Positions 53,460 through 64,000 of a DNA stretch of 64,000 nucleotides are shown one piece after another. The translations under genes were made by a program, and so were the position numbers. Origin of the DNA: Gammaproteobacteria bacterium. GTDB taxonomy: Bacteria > Pseudomonadota > Gammaproteobacteria > Pseudomonadales > Azotimanducaceae. The notes beneath the pieces were generated by a model. That model did no database searches and had not been told where the DNA came from. It worked only from the letters and a program-made list of their open reading frames with translations. Positions within the stretch are counted from its first letter, which is position 1. Each line of letters starts with the position of its first letter. The stretch lies in assembly GCA_009846005.1 (NCBI GenBank), contig VXYL01000070.1:341699-405698 (forward strand), given 5' to 3'.

Positions 53460-54791
53460 ATGCTAGCCCGCGAAATGATCGCCGCCATCGCGACGCCCCC
53501 AGGCCGCGGGGGCATCGGCATCGTGCGGATATCCGGGACCGGTCTCGAGGCCATGTTGCGCGGCCTCGTGGGGCGCGTTCCAGCACCTAGGATGGCGGAG
53601 TTGTCGGACTTCTGTGACGCCGATGGCACCGCCATCGACCGGGGCATCGTCATCTACTTTCCGTCCCCTCGATCGATGACCGGCGAAGACGTCGTCGAGC
53701 TGCAGGGACACGGGGGTCCGGTGGTGATGGACGCCCTGCTGGAGCGGGCCTGCCAGCTGGGCGCGAGGATCGCACGACCCGGGGAGTTCACCGAGCGGGC
53801 ATTCCTCAACGACAAGATCGACCTCGCCCAGGCGGAAGCCGTCGCGGATTTGATCGACAGCGCCTCGACGCGGGCGGCCCGAGCCGCGATGCGCTCGCTC
53901 GACGGCGAGTTCTCGGCCCGGGTGACGGAGATCGACCGGGCCGTGCTCGATCTGCGCGTCTTCCTCGAGGCGGCCATCGACTTTGCGGAAGAGGAGATCG
54001 ACTTCCTGGCCGACTCGGATGCCGTCGAGAGAATACGGGCGGTCGAGGGGCGGATCGAGCGTCTCGCCATCGAATCTCGCCGGGGCGAAGCCTTGCGCGA
54101 AGGCCTCGACGTGGTGATTGCCGGCCAGCCCAACGCGGGCAAGTCGAGCCTCTTGAACCGGTTGCTTGCCGAGAATCGCGCCATCGTTACGGATGTGCCG
54201 GGAACGACACGGGATCTGTTGCGGGCGGATATCGAGATCGAAGGCGTGCCGATTCGCCTGACGGACACCGCGGGACTGCGCGCCGGCGGGGGTCGGGTTG
54301 AGACGATCGGAGTCGAGAGGGCCCGCACGGCGATTGCTCAGGCCGATCTGGTTCTCGCAGTTGAGGATGCGACAGCCGTGGCGCCGGGGGGCACAACGGC
54401 ATCCGAATCCCTAGGCGATGTCGCGGCGAGTCGGATCCGGGTGCGGAACAAGGTCGACCTCACGGGCGAGAAACCCGGTGACGGTGGGGGGGTGATTCGG
54501 ATCTCGGCACTCAAAGGCGACGGCGTCGATGTCCTGCGGGCGGTGATCGCCAAAATTGCGGGCGTGGCACCTGGCGAGGGCGCCTACCTGGCGCGCAAGC
54601 GTCACCTCAACGCGCTTCGCGCGGCCTCGGATCGGTGTGCGGCAGCACGCGAACGCTTGAGCGAAGGCTTCGGGGACTTGGCTGCCGAGGAACTGCGCCA
54701 GGTACAAGCCCATCTTGGCGACATCGTCGGCACCACAACCGTTGACGATCTACTCGGAGAGATATTCAGCACGTTCTGCATCGGGAAGTAG
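53460..54791 (+). CDS. mnmE: tRNA modification GTPase MnmE
   Basis: IAAIATPPGRGGIGIVRISG, GQPNAGKSSLLN, C-terminal FSTFCIGK. Confidence 0.96.
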   Translation: MLAREMIAAIATPPGRGGIGIVRISGTGLEAMLRGLVGRVPAPRMAELSDFCDADGTAIDRGIVIYFPSPRSMTGEDVVELQGHGGPVVMDALLERACQLGARIARPGEFTERAFLNDKIDLAQAEAVADLIDSASTRAARAAMRSLDGEFSARVTEIDRAVLDLRVFLEAAIDFAEEEIDFLADSDAVERIRAVEGRIERLAIESRRGEALREGLDVVIAGQPNAGKSSLLNRLLAENRAIVTDVPGTTRDLLRADIEIEGVPIRLTDTAGLRAGGGRVETIGVERARTAIAQADLVLAVEDATAVAPGGTTASESLGDVAASRIRVRNKVDLTGEKPGDGGGVIRISALKGDGVDVLRAVIAKIAGVAPGEGAYLARKRHLNALRAASDRCAAARERLSEGFGDLAAEELRQVQAHLGDIVGTTTVDDLLGEIFSTFCIGK

Positions 54792-54840
54792 ACCGGCGGG
54801 CGTATAATCCGCCGCCGCATTCTCGTCGCGCGCCGGACCA

Positions 54841-56730
54841 ATGGACCATCCGCAACAGTTCGACGTAATCGTGATCGGGGGCGGCCACGCCGGCACCGAG
54901 GCCGCGCTCGCCTCGGCTCGGGTGGGCGCGAACACGCTCTTGTTGACGCAGAGCATCGAAACCATCGGCCAGATGTCCTGCAACCCCGCCATCGGCGGCA
55001 TCGGCAAGTCGCACCTGGTGCGGGAGATCGACGCCTTGGGCGGCGCGATGGCCCAGGCGACCGATCGGGCCGGCATCCAGTTCCGTACCCTGAATTCGCG
55101 CAAGGGGCCGGCCGTGCGCGCGACCCGGGCCCAAGCCGACCGCGTGCTCTACCGAAACGCGATCCGCTCCGCGGTAGAGCACTGCGACAACCTTGCGGTG
55201 TTCCAGCAGTCCGTCGTCGACCTCGATATCGAAGGCGATCGGGTTCGCGGCGTCGTTACCCAGATGGGGTTGCGTTTCGAAGCCCGCTGCGTCGTCCTGA
55301 CGACGGGCACCTTTCTCGGCGGCCGGATTCACGTCGGGCTTCAGCATCAACCCGGTGGCCGTGCCGGCGATGCGCCCTCCAACGCGCTGGCGGAGCGCCT
55401 GCGTGCGCTGCCGTTGCGTGTCGATCGCCTGAAGACGGGTACGCCGCCGCGCATCGATGGGCGAACCGTGGACTTCGGCGTCATGGAGGTCCAGTCGAGC
55501 GAGGAACCCCGCCCGACCATGTCGATGTTGTCGACACCGGATGTCCATCCGCGCCAAGTGCCGTGCCATATCACCCATACGAATGCGCGTACGCACGAGA
55601 TCATTCGCTCGGCGCTTGATCGTTCGCCCATGTTCACCGGGGCGATCGAAGGAGTGGGCCCGCGTTACTGCCCCTCCATCGAGGACAAGGTGGTGCGTTT
55701 CGCCGAGCGGCCCGCGCACCAGGTTTTCGTAGAGCCGGAAGGGCTGGAGACCCACGAGCTTTATCCGAACGGCATCTCGACGAGCCTGCCCTTCGATGTG
55801 CAGTTGGACGCGGTGCGTAGCATCGCCGGCTTCGAGGGTGCCCATGTCACGCGGCCCGGTTATGCCATCGAATACGACTTCTTCGACCCCCGCGACCTCG
55901 ATCCATCGCTCCAGACGCGCTGCATCGAAGGCCTCTATTTTGCCGGGCAGATCAACGGAACGACCGGCTACGAGGAAGCTGCGGCGCAGGGTTTGTTGGC
56001 CGGGCTCAACGCGGCCCGCGCAGTTGCGGGAGAAGATCCGTGGTGTCCGGAACGCTACGAGGCGTATATCGGCGTGCTGGTCGACGACCTCGTCACCCTT
56101 GGGGTCACGGAACCGTATCGCATGTTCACCAGCCGCGCGGAATACCGCCTGCGGCTGCGTCAGGACAACGCGGATCAGCGCCTCACAGCGCAAGGTCGTG
56201 CCTTGGGTCTCGTCGACGACGTGCGATGGTCGGCGTACACCGCAAAGAAGCGTGAGCTTGAACGGGGCACGGCGGTGCTTGCCGGTGTCGTCGCGGTGCC
56301 TGGCAGCGACTTGGCGGGGGCCGTCGTCGATGCCACCGACGAACCGATCGAGAAGCCGGTGTCGCTGTTCGATATCCTCAAGCGGCCGGGGGTCGACGTA
56401 GTCGGCTTGGTAGGCGCCCTCCGCGCCCACGGCATCGCGGTGGAGGAGCCCGTGGTGTCGCAACTTGAGATCGACGCCAAGTACCAGGGCTACCTGCAAC
56501 GCCAGGACGAAGAGATCGCGAGGGTCAAGGCAAACGAAGGCGTGACGCTGCGACCGGACTTCGACTACCGGGGCATATCGGGCCTGTCGAACGAGCTCAA
56601 AGACAAACTTGCCGTCCGGCAGCCCGCGACGATCGCCCAGGCGGCCCGGATTCCCGGGGTGACGCCGGCGGCGTTGTCGCTGCTCCTCGTGCACGCCAAG
56701 CGCGATGCCGGCGAACAACGCCGCGCGTGA
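54841..56730 (+). CDS. mnmG: tRNA uridine-5-carboxymethylaminomethyl modification enzyme MnmG/GidA
   Basis: [50 protein letters not shown]. Confidence 0.98.
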   Translation: MDHPQQFDVIVIGGGHAGTEAALASARVGANTLLLTQSIETIGQMSCNPAIGGIGKSHLVREIDALGGAMAQATDRAGIQFRTLNSRKGPAVRATRAQADRVLYRNAIRSAVEHCDNLAVFQQSVVDLDIEGDRVRGVVTQMGLRFEARCVVLTTGTFLGGRIHVGLQHQPGGRAGDAPSNALAERLRALPLRVDRLKTGTPPRIDGRTVDFGVMEVQSSEEPRPTMSMLSTPDVHPRQVPCHITHTNARTHEIIRSALDRSPMFTGAIEGVGPRYCPSIEDKVVRFAERPAHQVFVEPEGLETHELYPNGISTSLPFDVQLDAVRSIAGFEGAHVTRPGYAIEYDFFDPRDLDPSLQTRCIEGLYFAGQINGTTGYEEAAAQGLLAGLNAARAVAGEDPWCPERYEAYIGVLVDDLVTLGVTEPYRMFTSRAEYRLRLRQDNADQRLTAQGRALGLVDDVRWSAYTAKKRELERGTAVLAGVVAVPGSDLAGAVVDATDEPIEKPVSLFDILKRPGVDVVGLVGALRAHGIAVEEPVVSQLEIDAKYQGYLQRQDEEIARVKANEGVTLRPDFDYRGISGLSNELKDKLAVRQPATIAQAARIPGVTPAALSLLLVHAKRDAGEQRRA

Positions 56731-57358
56731 AGCCCTCGCGCGATTCCTCGAACAACGGGGTGTCGAACCGGATCGGGCGGTTGAAGCGCTCGAGGACTAC
56801 GAAGGGCTGATCCGGCGCTGGAATGCCCGCGGCAATCTGGTGTCGCGCCGGGACATCGGGCGGCTCAGAGACCGCCACGTCCTGGATAGCCTAAGCCTGC
56901 TTCCCTGGTGGCGCGGCACCTTGCTGGACGTGGGGTCGGGGGCCGGCTTCCCCGGTGTACCACTGGCCATAGCGCGGCCAGCATCGCCCGTGACCCTCGT
57001 GGAACGCAGCGAACGCAAGGCCCGTTTCCTTAGGCAGGCTGTCATTGATCTCGGCCTCGGCAATGTGGAGGTGATCGAAGCCGATGTCGGGCGACGCCGC
57101 GCCTGGTGTTCTCTCGGCGGGCGGGTCTTTGATACCGTAACCGCTAGGGCGGTGGCGCCGCCGAGGACAACGTGGAGTCTGCTCCGAGAGCTGCTCGCGC
57201 CGGAGGGCGTGGCCTTGCTTCAATCCGGCGATCCACTGGACGCTACGTTGTTCAATGGCGGCGAGATTCGCATCCGTGAACGCATGGAACAGACGTGGGT
57301 GACGGTCGTCGGGAAAACCGGCGTATCGTCCGGACCCGGGGTCGACGCGCAGCGATAG
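56705..57358 (+). CDS. rsmG: 16S rRNA (guanine527-N7)-methyltransferase RsmG
   Basis: [19 protein letters not shown]; follows mnmG. Confidence 0.94.
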   Translation: MPANNAAREALARFLEQRGVEPDRAVEALEDYEGLIRRWNARGNLVSRRDIGRLRDRHVLDSLSLLPWWRGTLLDVGSGAGFPGVPLAIARPASPVTLVERSERKARFLRQAVIDLGLGNVEVIEADVGRRRAWCSLGGRVFDTVTARAVAPPRTTWSLLRELLAPEGVALLQSGDPLDATLFNGGEIRIRERMEQTWVTVVGKTGVSSGPGVDAQR

Positions 57359-57362
57359 AGCG

Positions 57363-58148
57363 ATGGCGAGGCGGATAGCGGTAGCGAACCAGAAGGGCGG
57401 CGTGGGCAAGACAACCACGAGCGTCAATCTCGCCGCCTCGTTGGCGGCAGATGGTGTCCGCACCTTGTTGATCGACCTCGACCCCCAGGGCAACGCCACC
57501 ATGGGTTCAGGGGTCGACAAGAACGAGCTGCAGGCAAGCGCCTACGACTGGCTCGTGGAAGACGAACCTTTCGCCGAGATCGAACAACGATCTTCCGGCG
57601 ACTACGCCCTGGTACCCGCCAACGCGGATCTGACCGCCGCCGAGGTCGCGCTTCTCTCGGCGGAGGACCGATCCATGCGTCTGCGCCGCCGGCTCGACTC
57701 GGCACCATCGTTCGACTTCGTCCTCATCGACTGCCCGCCGTCGCTGAACGTGCTGACGCTCAATGCGCTGATGGCGTCGGACGGGGTGCTGATTCCGATG
57801 CAGTGCGAGTACTACGCGCTTGAAGGTCTCACCGCCCTGCTGCTGACGATCCGGGGCGTTCGTCAACGCGGCAATCCCGGACTCGCGATCGAGGGAATCC
57901 TCCGGACCATGTACGACCCGCGCAATACCTTGAGCCGGGACGTCTCGCGCCAGCTCATGGCGTATTTCGGCCGGGACGTGTTCCGCACCGTGGTGCCGCG
58001 CAACGTCCGCTTGGCGGAGGCGCCGAGTCACGGCTTGCCGGCGACGGTCTACGATCCGCGTTGTCGAGGCGCGTTGGCGTACCGAGCCCTCGCCGGGGAG
58101 TTGCGTTCACGAACCGCCGCCCGTGGCGGACGACCGGACTCTGCCTAG
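57363..58148 (+). CDS. parA: Chromosome partitioning ATPase ParA
   Basis: VANQKGGVGKTTTSVNLAASLA, LIDLDPQGNATMGSG. Confidence 0.95.
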   Translation: MARRIAVANQKGGVGKTTTSVNLAASLAADGVRTLLIDLDPQGNATMGSGVDKNELQASAYDWLVEDEPFAEIEQRSSGDYALVPANADLTAAEVALLSAEDRSMRLRRRLDSAPSFDFVLIDCPPSLNVLTLNALMASDGVLIPMQCEYYALEGLTALLLTIRGVRQRGNPGLAIEGILRTMYDPRNTLSRDVSRQLMAYFGRDVFRTVVPRNVRLAEAPSHGLPATVYDPRCRGALAYRALAGELRSRTAARGGRPDSA

Positions 58149-58245
58149 GCATACGAGGGATACGAAAAACCTGCGGCAAACGCCGCCCGGGAGTGCTAAT
58201 TTCCGATTCCGCAACCGAGCGGCGGCGGGGACTACGAGGGTATCG

Positions 58246-59106
58246 GTGATCGGCAAGCGAAAAAGTCTCGGCAAGGGTCTGGACGCGCTGCTGCCGGAAC
58301 CCATGGAAGAAGCGGCCGCGCCGTCGCAGGGCTTGTCGGAGCTACCTGTCGAGACGCTTTATCGGGGTGCCCATCAACCACGTCGGCGAATCAACGAAGA
58401 AGGAATCGAAGAACTGGCCGCTTCGATCCAGGCGCAGGGACTGCTCGAACCGGTAATCGTCCGCCCGCGACCCTCGGGGGGCTACGAGATCGTCGCGGGG
58501 GAGCGCCGCTGGCGGGCGGCACAACGGGCCGGCTTGGACACGGTTCCGGCATTGGTTCGGGAGCTGGATGACCGTCAAGCCATCGCAATCGCGCTCATCG
58601 AGAACATCCAGCGGGAGGATCTCAATCCGCTGGAGGAAGCCGCAGCGCTGAAGCGGCTGCTCGCCGAACACGACATGACCCACGAGCAGGTCGCCGACGC
58701 CGTGGGGCGGTCGCGGACAGCGGTTTCGAACCTGCTCCGCTTGTTGAACCTGGCACCCGGGGTCCGAGAGATGATCGACAGCGGGGAGTTGGAGATGGGC
58801 CACGCACGCGCGCTCCTGGCATTGCCCACCGACGAGCAGGCGGCTGCTGGCCGGGAGGTGGCGAAGCGATCGCTGTCGGTCCGGCAAACCGAAGCATTGG
58901 TCAAGCGACTCCTGAGCGGATCGCCGCCTGAACCGGTGCCAGATCCCGACACGCGCCGACTCGAACGTTCGGCGAGCGAACACCTGGGTGCGCCGGTCTC
59001 CATCACCAGCAACAGCAAGGGCAAAGGGCGTGTCGTGATCCGCTATTCGAGTCTCGACGAGCTGGATGGAATTCTTGCCCGGATGGGAACGAAGTTGGAG
59101 CGCTGA
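58246..59106 (+). CDS. parB: Chromosome partitioning protein ParB (GTG start)
   Basis: KRKSLGKGLDALLPE, HQPRRRINEEGIEELAASIQAQGLLEPVIVRP, GERRWRAAQRAG. Confidence 0.95.
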   Translation: MIGKRKSLGKGLDALLPEPMEEAAAPSQGLSELPVETLYRGAHQPRRRINEEGIEELAASIQAQGLLEPVIVRPRPSGGYEIVAGERRWRAAQRAGLDTVPALVRELDDRQAIAIALIENIQREDLNPLEEAAALKRLLAEHDMTHEQVADAVGRSRTAVSNLLRLLNLAPGVREMIDSGELEMGHARALLALPTDEQAAAGREVAKRSLSVRQTEALVKRLLSGSPPEPVPDPDTRRLERSASEHLGAPVSITSNSKGKGRVVIRYSSLDELDGILARMGTKLER

Positions 59107-59236
59107 TCGTCGTTCGCCGTTCGAGGCTGCGTTTGAAGACACCCCAAGCCGCCCGTATAATGCGCGCCCTTTGCGAACCCCGGATCGTTCCTGGACTCTA
59201 CCGGCGCGTTAGCGCCGCGCGAGGCGGGTGCGGTCG

Positions 59237-60524
<1,288 letters not shown>

Positions 60525-60561
60525 CCAAGAGAGCAGTCCTCGAACTTAAGGAGTTGAATAG

Positions 60562-60792
<231 letters not shown>

Positions 60793-60820
60793 CGTCGACG
60801 CACGGTAGGGAGGTGATGGC

Positions 60821-61288
60821 ATGAGCTGGGTGACGATGATCGGCCAGTCGATCGCGTTCTTCATCTTCGTTTGGTTCTGCTGGAAGTTCATCTGGCCGTT
60901 TCTGATCGGTGCCATGCGCGAACGTCAGCAAACCATCGCCGATGGATTGGAAGCCGCGTCGAAGGCCCAGCGCGACCTTGAGCACGCGGAAGCCCGGGCG
61001 GAGGAGATACTTAACGAAGCCCGCGCCGAGGCCCGAGGCATCGTCGACGACGCCCGCGGCCAGGCCGCGCAGATGATCGACAATGCCCGATCCGACGCCG
61101 AGTCGGAACGGGAGCGGATCCTAAAGGCGGCCCAGGCGGATGTGGCCCAGGAGGTCAACCGCGCCAAGGAATCCCTGCGGGGGGAAGTGGCAGACCTCGC
61201 CGTCATGGGCGCGGAACGCATACTCGAAGCATCCATCGATCGCGAACGTCACGACGCCCTGCTCGACAGGGTCGCGGCGGAACTCTAA
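60821..61288 (+). CDS. atpF: F0F1 ATP synthase subunit b
   Basis: N-terminal TM then long charged helix; between atpE and atpH. Confidence 0.93.
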   Translation: MSWVTMIGQSIAFFIFVWFCWKFIWPFLIGAMRERQQTIADGLEAASKAQRDLEHAEARAEEILNEARAEARGIVDDARGQAAQMIDNARSDAESERERILKAAQADVAQEVNRAKESLRGEVADLAVMGAERILEASIDRERHDALLDRVAAEL

Positions 61289-61300
61289 GAGGCCCCGGAC

Positions 61301-61840
61301 GTGGCCGAGATCGCCACACTCGCACGCCCGTACGCGAACGCGGTATTCAACCTCGCCCGGTCGACAGGTCGGTTGACCCAATGGGCGCCGATGCTCGGAT
61401 TGCTCGCCCGTGCTGTCGAGACGGAACAGGTCAAGGGGTTGATCGCCGCGCCGTCGTTCGCGCCGGCGGTGAAGGCGCACCGGTTGATCGACGTCGTTAG
61501 CGACGAGGTCGACGACCGATGCCGACGGTTCGTTCACGTTCTCGCGGACAACCACCGCCTCGACCTGTTGCCGGAGATCGCCGCCCAATACGACGCCTTG
61601 AAGGCCGAAGCGGAAAAGACCCTCGACGTACAGATCACGGCGGCGGTCGAACTGACCGACGCACAGGTGGATGACTACACCGAAGCGCTCCGCCGGCGTT
61701 TCGACCAGGCGGTGAACGTCAACGTCGAGGTCGATGCCGGGCTTGTCGGCGGCGCCGTTGTCCGCGCCGGCGACACGGTGATCGACGGGTCCGTACGCGG
61801 CCGGCTCACCCGGTTGGTCGAGTCGCTCCAGCGAAACTGA
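61301..61840 (+). CDS. atpH: F0F1 ATP synthase subunit delta
   Basis: ARPYANAVFNLA...GGAVVRAGDTVIDGSVRGRLTRL. Confidence 0.94.
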   Translation: MAEIATLARPYANAVFNLARSTGRLTQWAPMLGLLARAVETEQVKGLIAAPSFAPAVKAHRLIDVVSDEVDDRCRRFVHVLADNHRLDLLPEIAAQYDALKAEAEKTLDVQITAAVELTDAQVDDYTEALRRRFDQAVNVNVEVDAGLVGGAVVRAGDTVIDGSVRGRLTRLVESLQRN

Positions 61841-61863
61841 GAAAACTCAAGAGGTCTTAACCA

Positions 61864-63411
<1,548 letters not shown>

Positions 63412-63445
63412 ACACCGATGTCCGCCAGCCTAAAGACCAGAACGC

Positions 63446-63473
63446 GTAGGGGCGACCCTTGTGGTCGTCCGCG
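63446..63473 (+). repeat. REP-like hairpin gtaggggcgacccttgtggtcgtccgcg in the atpA-atpG gap
   Basis: GTAG + GGGCGACC + CTTGT + GGTCGTCC. Confidence 0.8.
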
Positions 63474-63510
63474 TTTGTTCGCCGTGACTCTTGGTTGCGA
63501 GATGTAACCG

Positions 63511-64000
63511 ATGGCCGCCGGCAAGGAGATCAAGAAGAAGATCGCCAGCGTGCAAACCACGCAGAAGAGCACGCGTGCCATGCAGATGGTCGCCGCGAGC
63601 CGCATGCGCCGCACCCAGGACCGCATGCAGGAAGGCCGGCCCTACAGCCAGCGCATCGAACAGGTGATCGGGCACCTGGCGAACGCCGCGCCGGAATACC
63701 GCCACGTCTACATGACGACGCGGGAGGTCAGCCGTATCGGCTACATCGTGGTGTCCACGGACCGGGGCCTTTGCGGCGGCCTAAACGTTAACTTGTTCCG
63801 CGAACTCATCCGCAACCTGTCCTCGCGGCGGGACGACGGCATGGAGTCGGAGCTGGCGTTGATCGGCAACAAGTCCGCGCAGTTCTTCCGTTCCGTGGGC
63901 GGCAACGTGGTCGCGACCATGGGCAATATCGGCGAGACGCCCGAACTCGCCGACCTGATCGGCGGCATCAAGGTGATGCTCGACGGCTTCGCGGAAGGGC
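63511..64000 (+). CDS. atpG: F0F1 ATP synthase subunit gamma (truncated by window end)
   Basis: [36 protein letters not shown] (frame opened at 63511, follows atpA). Confidence 0.95.
   Translation, partial: MAAGKEIKKKIASVQTTQKSTRAMQMVAASRMRRTQDRMQEGRPYSQRIEQVIGHLANAAPEYRHVYMTTREVSRIGYIVVSTDRGLCGGLNVNLFRELIRNLSSRRDDGMESELALIGNKSAQFFRSVGGNVVATMGNIGETPELADLIGGIKVMLDGFAEG

Noticed and set aside
54766-56718. 650-aa antisense ORF opposite mnmG
   Set aside because: Antisense frame of a highly conserved gene; no family signature.

Overview
64 kb chromosomal window from a GC-rich gammaproteobacterium-like genome. It contains the presumptive replication origin region (gyrB-recF-dnaN-dnaA | oriC | rpmH-rnpA-yidD-yidC-mnmE-mnmG-rsmG-parA-parB-atpIBEFHAG). 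Leftward of this are: a TPP-riboswitch-led thi operon (thiC-thiO-thiS-thiG-thiDE) with trkA-trkH-plsC; a RelA/SpoT-domain gene with a small partner ORF and ggt; an AbrB/PIN toxin-antitoxin pair; three consecutive TonB-dependent receptors; def-fmt; an NCS2-type permease; dprA-purE-tsaC-aroE-SURF1-ctaA-sco; egtB-egtD; polA-engB-cytochrome c4-dsbA; and xylB-xylA. The most interesting observations, all read directly from sequence: (1) a dispersed intergenic REP-like hairpin family with architecture GTAG + 8-bp stem + CTTGT loop. The stem covaries between copies while GTAG and the loop stay fixed. In the two long-loop copies the TAG of GTAG is the stop codon of gyrB and of ggt. (2) Two parS-like ParB sites embedded in the recF coding sequence, one a perfect TGTTTCACGTGAAACA. 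(3) A DNA polymerase I whose 3'-5' exonuclease carboxylates D355, D424 and D501 (E. coli numbering) are all substituted. (4) A ~110-bp direct repeat of the permease 5' region flanking an orphan Cys-rich secreted ORF. (5) A tightly coupled RelA/SpoT-like gene plus small ORF, a candidate toxSAS-type module. All calls are from reading sequence and the supplied ORF track; no database search was run.
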